A program made the position numbers and the translations under genes. From Parvularcula sp038749595 (GTDB taxonomy: Bacteria > Pseudomonadota > Alphaproteobacteria > Caulobacterales > Parvularculaceae), in assembly GCA_038749595.1 (NCBI GenBank), contig JBCDHW010000002.1, positions 124,001 to 188,000 on the forward strand: a stretch of DNA of 64,000 nt. Direction: 5' to 3'. Shown here piece by piece: positions 9,970-18,414 of this stretch (position 1 is the first letter of the stretch; every line of letters begins with the position of its first letter). The notes below the pieces were generated by a model, which had not been told where the DNA came from, did no database searches, and was given only the letters and a program-made list of their open reading frames with translations.

Positions 9970-10356
9970 CTATTTCCCTCGTAAAGTCAGAGATTTAAGC
10001 AGCTTGATCATGGATCCGCTGAGGTCGAGTTCGCCGTTTGCGATCCGTTCAACCAAGAGCGCTCCGCTGAGCGCTGCACACAGAAACGCGAAAGCTTGGC
10101 CCTTGCCCGGAAGATAATGGGCCATCAGCGAACCGGCCGCAAAACCCATCAGCATACCGCCGATAATATGCGCAAACCAATCCGTAGGCCGAATGGTACC
10201 TCGGCGTGCGCGCAGATATGTGGCGAAGAGTGAGCCAAGAATGACAGGGATCACCGTGGTGAGGACGTCAGCACGCATGACATATTGCCAGACTGCCGTC
10301 GCGCTGATCATGGTCAGCGCCGATCCGTACTCAAAGAAAGGTGGCGTCGGCTTCAT
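9970..10356 (-). CDS. Multi-helix small membrane protein, putative holin
   Basis: Protein of 128 residues with three or four hydrophobic helices (about 12-27, 32-47, 64-82, 88-104). The polar basic C-terminus is GSMIKLLKSLTLRGK. The helix count, size and tight coupling to a one-helix protein and an esterase/LamG protein fit a phage holin in a lysis block. I recognise no family signature. An inverted repeat TGCGCC...GGCGCA lies just upstream of the start at 10357-10379. It could equally be an unrelated conserved membrane protein. Confidence 0.5.
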   Translation of the reverse strand: MKPTPPFFEYGSALTMISATAVWQYVMRADVLTTVIPVILGSLFATYLRARRGTIRPTDWFAHIIGGMLMGFAAGSLMAHYLPGKGQAFAFLCAALSGALLVERIANGELDLSGSMIKLLKSLTLRGK

Positions 10357-10522
10357 TGCGCCATATTACTTCAGGCGCAGCGGGCGTGAGTAAGTTCCGT
10401 AGAAGGTTAAAAAAAATTGGCCTAGGCGCGCTCCACGCCGCTTTAGCCGATCCTCATCTCTAGCCACCACCGGACAGAGCGGTCAACGCGTGGGCACCCT
10501 TAGCCGAGTAAGCTTATCCGCT

Positions 10523-11722
10523 TCAGTTTACTGCGGTTTCCGCGTCGATAGCACTCTGGACCGCGCGTTGGAAGACTTCGCGCGCTTCACGCTCCCCGCC
10601 TCTTACGCCGAGTGCTGACGACCACGAACTGTTCATGGCAATGACCAACTCACGGTCAGGATCAATGAAAATCGATTGGCCAAAGATGCCTCGCGCACCA
10701 AATGCGTTGCCGTCGTACGTCCACCATTGATAACCGTATCCCCACGGATCAAAGCCGATGTCAGCTTGCTTCGTTGTTGCTTGATCGAGCCAACCATCGG
10801 GCAAGATAGCGGCGCCATCGATCCGTCCACCTCCTAAGATGAACTGACCGAAGCGAGCGAAGTCGCGGGTTGTGGCTTGAATGCAGCAGCCACTCATTTC
10901 GACGCCGTCGGGGCCGACCAGCCACGTCGCCTTCGCTTCCATCCCGAACGGTCCCCAGATCTTTTGTGAGAGGTAATCCGCTAACGGTGTTCCTGTTGCT
11001 TCGCTGACGAGGATCCCGATGAGGTTGGTCTCGCCCGTGGAGTAGTTCCACACCTCCCCGGGCGCGTGCGCTTTGTCTAACCCTCTCATATAGCTGACGA
11101 TAATTGGAAGGCCGTCGGAGGGCTCATGGGCGAGAAACCGAGCAACGTCCGACGTCGGATCTTCGTAGTCCTCATCCCAACCGACGCCAGAGGTCATGGT
11201 GAGAACTTGCCTGATCGACACGCCTTCATAGGCGGAGCCGCGCAGGCCTTCGATATAATCCGTGACAGGATCGTCGATGCTTGCAATTGATCCATCTTGG
11301 ATCGCGGCGCCTACGAGCGTCGAGGTCAGGGACTTTGCCACAGAGAAGCTGGTCCACCGCTCGGTTGCATCGAACTCGAGCCCATAGCGCTCCGTACGGA
11401 TCTTTCCTTTGTGGAGGACCACAACCGCGGCGGCGCGGCCTTCGTCGAAGTAGGTTTGTAGAGCGTCGTCAATCGCGAGTGTTGGTCCTTGGGGAAGATC
11501 GTAGACTGAGGAGCTTGATTTAATCGGGCGCGTATCCACGAGAAACGGGACGCGGTCGAGCATCTGAAAACCGGTATCGCGCTGGCTCTGGCTCCAGAAC
11601 AAAACATCGGTGTTCGACGGCGGATCACTGATCAATGCGCGCCAGTCGGGTCCAATCATGACCCACCCGGCAACGAGCGCTGCCGCGAACGCTCCCAATC
11701 CAATACCGATGCGTTTGATCAT
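10523..11722 (-). CDS. Serine hydrolase, beta-lactamase (class C-like) family
   Basis: Protein of 399 residues. An N-terminal hydrophobic segment (about 5-24) serves as membrane anchor or signal. The penicillin-binding fold follows: the SxxK motif is SVAK within TSFSVAKSLTST, carrying the nucleophile Ser and general-base Lys. The Tyr motif is YSTGETN (YxN-type region). The third motif region is near GARGIFGQSIFIDPD. Such proteins are esterases, D-peptidases or beta-lactamase relatives acting in the periplasm; a true resistance function cannot be claimed. It lies downstream of the type-B carboxylesterase gene on the same strand (85-base gap), so co-transcription is possible. Confidence 0.82.
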   Translation of the reverse strand: MIKRIGIGLGAFAAALVAGWVMIGPDWRALISDPPSNTDVLFWSQSQRDTGFQMLDRVPFLVDTRPIKSSSSVYDLPQGPTLAIDDALQTYFDEGRAAAVVVLHKGKIRTERYGLEFDATERWTSFSVAKSLTSTLVGAAIQDGSIASIDDPVTDYIEGLRGSAYEGVSIRQVLTMTSGVGWDEDYEDPTSDVARFLAHEPSDGLPIIVSYMRGLDKAHAPGEVWNYSTGETNLIGILVSEATGTPLADYLSQKIWGPFGMEAKATWLVGPDGVEMSGCCIQATTRDFARFGQFILGGGRIDGAAILPDGWLDQATTKQADIGFDPWGYGYQWWTYDGNAFGARGIFGQSIFIDPDRELVIAMNSSWSSALGVRGGEREAREVFQRAVQSAIDAETAVN

Positions 11723-11807
11723 TGTTCCGAGAACCTCTTCTTCCGTTCAGGTGGCAGACTTTACGATCGCCCTCTGCTGTCGCTTCCGTGCTTCTTCCGC
11801 TGCTCGA

Positions 11808-13523
11808 CTATTTGCGATCGTCCGCACACGCCATTATCTCATTGACAAGTTCAGCAGCATCCGCATCCGTCATCCAAAGGCCCTCGGCGATGAGACAGCG
11901 TTCCTCCGCTGTGAATGCGTCGTCTTTCGATAGATCGCTGATAATAGACCGATAATTGTCGCCGCCCGTCTCGATGCGGATCCCTTTGTCACGGCTGCTG
12001 TCAAGGTGGAGGACAGCTGCGCGTTCGCCGTAAGGCGTCCACACAGGCGCGCCCTCCACAGCGGGGACACCAGTTCGGGCAAAGCTTGCCCAATAGCCGG
12101 TGATTGCCTCGGAGAGTGCGACCCGACTTTCTTCGGTCTTCTTTGTCCAGACGAATGCGTCGGCTTCGTCGAAGAATTCAAACCTTCCGAAGACGAACGG
12201 AATTTCCATTGCGTGGGCAGCTCCGAGGAGCTTGGAAAAATCCATAAAGAGGAAGCTGCCCTGTTCGTCCCAATCAAACCGGTATGCGTAGACGTCATTG
12301 CGTCCGGCAGCGCGCATTTGCGCCGCCGGCTGATCAACCGCGGCAACGCGCCAGGCACGGCCCGAATAATAGGCGAGCGCATCGTAGAACTCTTGGTCGC
12401 GCGGGACACGGAACAAACCGAAGCGTGTCGCCGTCAGGCTATCATCGAAGGCGTAGAACAGCTTCATCTCGTCCCGATTGGTCCCGGTGATCAGCGGCAC
12501 GTCGTGAAGCCGTGCCGGATCAGAGATGGCTTCGCGCAGGGGCACCTCGGGAATAGAGACCCCATCTTCGATCATCCGCGGAAGCTCCATCCATACACCG
12601 CCGTCCACGTCGTAAGCCTCAAAAACTTCATCGAGACTGGCTTTGCGCAGCATCTCCGGACCGCCGAGACGGCGTGATACTTGATCTGAGGGGTTTTGCT
12701 CATCGCCCGTTGCACCTTGGGCGTCAGATATGGAAACACTGTCCGTGAGGCCCGATTGGATGATCGCGCGGTGGAACAAACCCTCCGTCAACGGACTGAC
12801 GAGCAGCGCATAGATATTGTGACCGCCTGCGCTTTCGCCAAAGACCGTGACGTTGTCAGGATCACCGCCGAAGGCCGCTGCGTTGTCGCGGATCCACTCC
12901 AGGGCGGCTGTCTGGTCCAGCAACGCGAAGTTCGCGGCGCGATCGCGCTCCGTCTCAGCGGAGTTGGCGAGGGCCTCGTGCGAAAAGAAGCCGAGTGGAC
13001 CCAGCCGATACTGCGCAGCAACGACGATGACGTCCTCCCGCGCGGCGAGGACATCGCCTGAGTAAAGCTGGGTCGTACCGGAGACATTGGCACCGCCGTG
13101 GATCCACAGCATGACGGGCAAGTCTTTCCCTTGGGCATCGGCCGGCGCGTAGATATCGAGGACCAGGCAATCCTCGCTGCCTTCTAAGGCGCCTTCGACA
13201 AAGGAATCGACCGGCGTGAATGGGGTGGCGATCTGCGGGCAGACCGGGCCGTAGTCCAGCGCCTCTTTGATGCCTGACCACGCAGCCCGCGGCTGTGGCG
13301 CACGCCACCGGTTTTCGAAGCCCGTGTCTGCCGCAAAGTGAATCCCGCGCCAGGCATGGGCTCCACTTCGGGCAGTGAATCCAACGACTTGGCCGGACGT
13401 TGTGGTCCGCACCGTTGCGTCATTGCGAACGGGATCTGGCTCGGGCTCGGGCGCCTTTGCGCAGGCCGCGACCGCGATGAGTAACGCGGCAATATTGCGC
13501 GCAGCGTTCAGCCAAGGTTGCAT
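11808..13523 (-). CDS. Type-B carboxylesterase/lipase family protein
   Basis: Protein of 571 residues with a signal peptide or lipoprotein-like N-terminus (IAALLIAVAACAKAPEPEPDP; Cys22 may be lipidated). The alpha/beta-hydrolase core shows the family signatures SEDCLVLDIYAP and the nucleophile elbow FGESAGG with the catalytic Ser. An oxyanion-hole stretch, LWIHGGAN, lies upstream. A likely catalytic His sits in the HAMEIPFVFG region. It should hydrolyse carboxylic esters in the envelope; the substrate is unknown. It sits between an aminotransferase gene and a serine hydrolase gene, all on the minus strand. Confidence 0.87.
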   Translation of the reverse strand: MQPWLNAARNIAALLIAVAACAKAPEPEPDPVRNDATVRTTTSGQVVGFTARSGAHAWRGIHFAADTGFENRWRAPQPRAAWSGIKEALDYGPVCPQIATPFTPVDSFVEGALEGSEDCLVLDIYAPADAQGKDLPVMLWIHGGANVSGTTQLYSGDVLAAREDVIVVAAQYRLGPLGFFSHEALANSAETERDRAANFALLDQTAALEWIRDNAAAFGGDPDNVTVFGESAGGHNIYALLVSPLTEGLFHRAIIQSGLTDSVSISDAQGATGDEQNPSDQVSRRLGGPEMLRKASLDEVFEAYDVDGGVWMELPRMIEDGVSIPEVPLREAISDPARLHDVPLITGTNRDEMKLFYAFDDSLTATRFGLFRVPRDQEFYDALAYYSGRAWRVAAVDQPAAQMRAAGRNDVYAYRFDWDEQGSFLFMDFSKLLGAAHAMEIPFVFGRFEFFDEADAFVWTKKTEESRVALSEAITGYWASFARTGVPAVEGAPVWTPYGERAAVLHLDSSRDKGIRIETGGDNYRSIISDLSKDDAFTAEERCLIAEGLWMTDADAAELVNEIMACADDRK

Positions 13524-13592
13524 GTATGGGCCCTCACCTCTTCAGTCTCCGCCCTTTCTTTGGCGCATGACACGGCGGTTAGCCAGCGCCGG

Positions 13593-14732
13593 TTACCGCT
13601 GGGCGCGAGACAGGATCCACGGTTCGAGACGGCGGAGCGCTTCGGCGAGGTGATCTTCTGACACCGCAAACGAGAGCCGCATGAACCGGTGCCCCTCGAC
13701 TGGATCAAAGTCTACACCAGAGGCAGCCGCGACCCCCGTATCGTGCAACAGCTGCATACAGAAGGTCCGGCTATCATCCGTGAGGTGATCGACCTGCGCG
13801 TAGATGTAGAATGCACCATCGGGTGGGGCGATGTTGGTCAAGCCTAGCCGAGGCAGGGTATCAAGAAGCGTCGCTCGGTTGTTGCGATAGACCGCGATAT
13901 GCGCGTTCAATTCCTCCGTACACCCAAGCGCGGCAAGGCCCGCGGCTTGACTGAGCGAGGGCGGCGTCAGGAAAAAGTTGCTCATGTAGGCGTGGGCCGT
14001 CTCTGCCAAGTCAGTAGGCATCACAGCCCAGCCTAAGCGCCAGCCTGGCATCGCATGAAACTTGGAGAAGCTTCCGATCAAGCAAGCGTCGCTAGTCAAC
14101 GTGCCGATACTCGGCGCGGAGCCGACATAGGTGATCCGGTTATAGATCTCATCCGCAATGATCCGGATTTTCTTCCGTTCACAGACTTGTACGATCGCCG
14201 ACAGCTCCTTGGGCGGAATAATCGAACCCGTCGGGTTCGCTGGGCTGGAAATGATGACGCCCTGGGGAGCGGGATCGAGGGCGTCGAGCATCGCGGCGGT
14301 CAGTTGGAAATGCTCGTCCGGGCCGCACGGTAACTCGACGGCCTCCATGTGAAGCCCGGTCACGCAGTTTCGATGGGCGACATAGCCGGGCCGGGACATG
14401 GCCACCCGGTCGCCTGGTTGAAAGGTCGTCATCAACGCGAGCGCGAGCGCCGGGGAAGCGCCGCAGGTCAGAATGATCCGCTCAGGCTCGACCTTAAGGT
14501 CGTCGGTCTCCCGATACATCGCGGCAATCGCTTGCTTAAGCTGAGCACTCTCCCAGTACCCCTTCACCCCATCGCGCAACATGGCCTCTGCCGCAGCGCG
14601 TGCCGCTTTCGGCGGCGGCGCGGTGGGCTGCCCGAACTCCATGTGCAGAATGTCGCGGCCAGCCTCCTCAAGGCGATGCGCTGCATCGCCGATCGCCATG
14701 GCATGAAAAGGTTGGATCGTTCTCGGCGTCAT
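13593..14732 (-). CDS. Pyridoxal-phosphate aminotransferase, class I/II
   Basis: Protein of 379 residues, the usual length for fold-type I aminotransferases. The PLP lysine lies in IGSFSKFHAMPGWRLGW, matching the SxSKxxxMPGWRxG signature of the aspartate-aminotransferase Ig subgroup. SPANPTGSII matches the NPTG motif, and a substrate-carboxylate Arg lies near FMRLSFA. It is cytoplasmic and transfers an amino group between an amino acid and a 2-oxo acid; the specificity is not readable. It is divergent from the second propeller gene. Confidence 0.87.
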   Translation of the reverse strand: MTPRTIQPFHAMAIGDAAHRLEEAGRDILHMEFGQPTAPPPKAARAAAEAMLRDGVKGYWESAQLKQAIAAMYRETDDLKVEPERIILTCGASPALALALMTTFQPGDRVAMSRPGYVAHRNCVTGLHMEAVELPCGPDEHFQLTAAMLDALDPAPQGVIISSPANPTGSIIPPKELSAIVQVCERKKIRIIADEIYNRITYVGSAPSIGTLTSDACLIGSFSKFHAMPGWRLGWAVMPTDLAETAHAYMSNFFLTPPSLSQAAGLAALGCTEELNAHIAVYRNNRATLLDTLPRLGLTNIAPPDGAFYIYAQVDHLTDDSRTFCMQLLHDTGVAAASGVDFDPVEGHRFMRLSFAVSEDHLAEALRRLEPWILSRAQR

Positions 14733-14911
14733 CGCGCAGTCCCATCGTGATCAGCAGCGACGGTACACCAGAACGGCGCGTCGGCGAGAGCACCATGTTT
14801 CGCCCCGCGGAGCGCTCGCGACTGCACCAGAGTGTTGGCAATAGCTAAGAGATTGTGTGGTATCGTCACACAACACGGGCGCCCGCCCGCCACTCATTTC
14901 CGGAGAGAATG

Positions 14912-17900
14912 ATGAGCCGTTCCCAGCGTTTTCTGCTTGCCTTTGCGAGTTCTTGTGCCGTTGCGTTGTCCCTGCAGACCTCAGCAAGCGCCGACCATAA
15001 TCCGCTCTCCGCCTTGCCGGTGCGGGAGCTGGGGCCAGCAATCACGAGTGGGCGGATCTCCGACATCGCGATGATGCCCGGCGGACATCACCACTACCTG
15101 GTTGCCACGGCGTCTGGCGGGATTTGGAAAACGGAGAATGCCGGTACGACCTGGACGCCTGTTTTCGACAAGTATGGGTCTTACTCAATCGGCGTGATCG
15201 AGATTGCGCCGTCAAACCCGAACGTGGTCTACGCTGGCTCCGGTGAAAACAACGCCCAGCGCTCTGTTGCTTACGGCGACGGGGTCTACCGGTCCGATGA
15301 CGGGGGCAACACGTGGACCAATATCGGTCTCAAAGACTCCGGCCACATCAGCCAAATCTGGGTCCATCCTGAGGATGCCGACGTGCTTATCGTCGCAGCC
15401 CAAGGGCCGCTGTGGAACAAAGGCGGGGATCGCGGGCTCTATAAGTCGGTCGATGGCGGCGGATCCTGGGACCAGATCCTTGAGATTGACGAGCACACCG
15501 GCATCAACGAATTTGTGGTGCATCCGGACAATTTTGACCGGATCATCGCATCGAGCTATCAACGCCGGCGCCACGTTTGGACCTTGATCAACGGCGGACC
15601 GGGCTCGGCGATCCACATGACCAGCGACGGCGGTGCCAGCTGGAACAAAGCGAAAGCGGGCTTGCCGTCAGGCGAGCTAGGCCGCATCGGACTGGCCATG
15701 GCGCCCTCTGCGCCCGATATGGTCTACGCCATTATCGAGGCTGACGATAAGAAAAAGGGGGTGTACCGCACTTCGAACTTCGGTTCGAGCTGGGAGAAGC
15801 GCTCGTCATTTATGACCACCAGCCCGCAATATTACAACGAGCTGGTTGTCGACCCCCAAGAACCAAACCGCATCTACGCCCTCGACACCTTTACCTCAGT
15901 ATCTGAGGACGGGGGCAAAACCTTCTCACGCATCTCCGCCGAGGCGCGTCACGTGGATGACCACGCCCTTTGGATTGATCCTCAGAACACGGCACACCTT
16001 TTGATCGGCGGTGACGGGGGCGTCTACGAGAGTTATGACCGCGGCGCGAACTGGCGGCACATGCGCAATCTTCCGATCACGCAGTTCTACCGCGCAACCC
16101 CAGATAACGACTTCCCGTTTTACAACGTATGCGGCGGGACCCAGGACAACAACTCTCTCTGCGCACCATCGCGGACGGCGACGAAGCATGGGATCACCAA
16201 CGCCGACTGGACGATCATTCTCGGCGGCGACGGCTATAAGCCGGTCAGTGATCCCGAAGATCCGAACATCATTTACACGCAATATCAATATGGTGGCCTC
16301 GCGCGGTATGATCGCCGCACACAAGAGCGGGTCTATATCGCACCGATGGCACCCGTCGGGGAAGATCAGTACAAGTTCAATTGGAACACGCCGCTGCTGA
16401 TCAGCCCGCACGATAAGAACACCATCTACTACGCCGCTGAGAAAGTCTTCCGGTCGCCGGATCGCGGTGACAGCTGGGAGGTGATCAGCCCTGACCTCAC
16501 CCGACAAATCGATCGGAACGCCCTCGAGGTCATGGATCGCGTCTGGAGCGTTGATGCCATTGCGAAGAACGACAGCACGTCGATCTACGGCTCGATTATA
16601 GGGTTTTCAGAAAGTCCATTGGTATCCGGACTGCTTTATGCCGGTACCGACGACGGTGTGATTAGCGTATCCGAGGACAACGGCGCAACCTGGCGCTCAG
16701 AACGCTACTTCACGGGCGTCCCGGATATGGCGTTAGTCGAGGATATCATTACGTCCGTACACGATGGTGATACGGCCTATGCGGTTTTCGATAACCACAA
16801 GAAAGGCGACTTTGCGCCCTACGTTTTCAAAACAACCGACCGCGGAAAGACCTGGACGAGCATCGGCAAAGGGCTCCCTGACCGTGGCTCGGCGCATACG
16901 ATTGCGGAAGACCACGAAGATCCGAACCTTTTGTTTGTAGGGACAGAATTCGGCCTCTACGTCACCTACAACGGCGGCGATTCCTGGGATCAGATGACCG
17001 GCGGCCTCCCGACAATTGCCGTGCGTGACCTTGAGATCCAACGCCGGGAAAATGACCTCGTGATCGGCACTTTCGGGCGCGGCATCTTCATCCTCGACGA
17101 CTACAGCGCTCTGCGTGCGGATGAAGAGACGCTTGCAGCGGAGGCGACGCTCTTCCCCGTGAAAGCCGCTTGGCAGTATGTCGAGGGCGACATCTGGGGA
17201 CCATCGGGCGGGCCGAAGGGTTCGCAAGGCGATGCGTTCTACCATGCTGAGAACCCCGCCTTCGGTGCAGTCTTCACGATGCACCTCAAAGATGGATACA
17301 AAACCACCGAAGCGGAGCGGCGCGCCGCCGAGGCGAAGGCCCTGAAGAACGGCGAAGATACGCCGTACCCGTCTTGGGATGATCTGAAAGCGGAGGATCG
17401 CGAAGCGGCACCGCAGGTGATCGCGGTGATTGCTGACGCGGACGGTAAGGTCATTCGGCGCCTCAACGCACCGACATCAAAGGGTGTGCACCGGATCGCG
17501 TGGGATCTGAAGTTTGAATCCCCGAACCCTGTCTCGCTGAAACCCCAAGGGCGTTCGCGTTATGGACGCGGACCGAGCGGTCCGATGGTTCCTCCCGGTA
17601 CATACCAAGTTCATCTGGTGAAACGCATCGCTGGGCAAGACATCATGCTCACGGATCCGCAAAGCTTCGAAGTCAAAGCCCTCGACCGGAGCCCCGAAGC
17701 CGCAGACGATCTCGGCGCACTCGCGGAGATGCATCTTCAAATGCGTGATCTGTCGATGGCCAGTGCGGGTGCCTCGCGGCGCGCGCGTGAGCTCCGCGAA
17801 CGGCTTGATTACGCCGCAGCCGCTTTGGACCGCACGCCTGGCTCGGGCGATAGCCACCGTGCAATCCTCGTTGAAGCCCGGGCGAAACTACAGGACACGG

Positions 17901-18178
17901 AGGACATGCTGTTCGGTGACCGGACTCGGAGCCGGCGCAATGAGCCCGCGCCAATGGGTATGAGCGCACGGGCGAGCGCCGTAGCGTGGCATACGTGGGA
18001 TAGTATGGCGCCGGTCGGACAGCACCATCAGGACAACATGGAATTGGCCGCCAAAGAGTATGAGACGATCCGCGCCTCATTGTCGGAGATCGGTGATATG
18101 CTTGACGGATTGGAAACCACATTGGCCGAGCTCGGTGCACCCTACTTCCCGAACCAAAGGCTTCCGACGGCTCCTTAA
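14912..18178 (+). CDS. Exported VPS10/sortilin-like beta-propeller protein, second copy
   Basis: About 1088 residues from ATG 14912. This start is chosen over in-frame ATGs at 14909 and 14855 because GGAG at 14902-14905 gives good spacing and the signal peptide (RFLLAFASSCAVALSL) then begins correctly. Asp-box repeats recur (KTENAGTTWTP, RSDDGGNTWTN, KSVDGGGSWDQ, TSDGGASWNK, KTTDRGKTWTS). The order of domains matches the protein at 2917-6183: propellers, then a beta segment (about 750-900), then a helical C-terminus. The two are clear paralogues though far diverged. A stable hairpin follows the stop. Its role is unknown and periplasmic or secreted location is likely. Confidence 0.82.
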   Translation: MSRSQRFLLAFASSCAVALSLQTSASADHNPLSALPVRELGPAITSGRISDIAMMPGGHHHYLVATASGGIWKTENAGTTWTPVFDKYGSYSIGVIEIAPSNPNVVYAGSGENNAQRSVAYGDGVYRSDDGGNTWTNIGLKDSGHISQIWVHPEDADVLIVAAQGPLWNKGGDRGLYKSVDGGGSWDQILEIDEHTGINEFVVHPDNFDRIIASSYQRRRHVWTLINGGPGSAIHMTSDGGASWNKAKAGLPSGELGRIGLAMAPSAPDMVYAIIEADDKKKGVYRTSNFGSSWEKRSSFMTTSPQYYNELVVDPQEPNRIYALDTFTSVSEDGGKTFSRISAEARHVDDHALWIDPQNTAHLLIGGDGGVYESYDRGANWRHMRNLPITQFYRATPDNDFPFYNVCGGTQDNNSLCAPSRTATKHGITNADWTIILGGDGYKPVSDPEDPNIIYTQYQYGGLARYDRRTQERVYIAPMAPVGEDQYKFNWNTPLLISPHDKNTIYYAAEKVFRSPDRGDSWEVISPDLTRQIDRNALEVMDRVWSVDAIAKNDSTSIYGSIIGFSESPLVSGLLYAGTDDGVISVSEDNGATWRSERYFTGVPDMALVEDIITSVHDGDTAYAVFDNHKKGDFAPYVFKTTDRGKTWTSIGKGLPDRGSAHTIAEDHEDPNLLFVGTEFGLYVTYNGGDSWDQMTGGLPTIAVRDLEIQRRENDLVIGTFGRGIFILDDYSALRADEETLAAEATLFPVKAAWQYVEGDIWGPSGGPKGSQGDAFYHAENPAFGAVFTMHLKDGYKTTEAERRAAEAKALKNGEDTPYPSWDDLKAEDREAAPQVIAVIADADGKVIRRLNAPTSKGVHRIAWDLKFESPNPVSLKPQGRSRYGRGPSGPMVPPGTYQVHLVKRIAGQDIMLTDPQSFEVKALDRSPEAADDLGALAEMHLQMRDLSMASAGASRRARELRERLDYAAAALDRTPGSGDSHRAILVEARAKLQDTEDMLFGDRTRSRRNEPAPMGMSARASAVAWHTWDSMAPVGQHHQDNMELAAKEYETIRASLSEIGDMLDGLETTLAELGAPYFPNQRLPTAP

Positions 18179-18193
18179 ATCCGAACTGCTAAT

Positions 18194-18228
18194 GCGTTCA
18201 GCTGGAATGCAAAGTTCCGGCTGAACGC
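18194..18228. terminator. Strong hairpin after the propeller gene
   Basis: An inverted repeat pairs GCGTTCAGCTGGAA with TTCCGGCTGAACGC around a 7-base loop, giving 14 pairs with one G-U wobble. It starts 15 bases after the stop at 18178 and fits a transcription terminator or mRNA 3'-end stabiliser. No run of T follows, so it is not a textbook intrinsic terminator. Confidence 0.5.
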
Positions 18229-18414
18229 AATACAATTCAATTCTCCGCCTTGCCGCTACAACGCTGGTAAGGACTGATACTCCATCACAATCCTCGGTTA
18301 CCGTTAGCCGGTTCGCGCGCGCCGCGATCTGGTCACATCGGAGCCACAATTGTCCGCACACTTCCCGCAGCAGCGCGGATGGTTATGCGCGGCATTGGTA
18401 TGAGGATGTGACGG

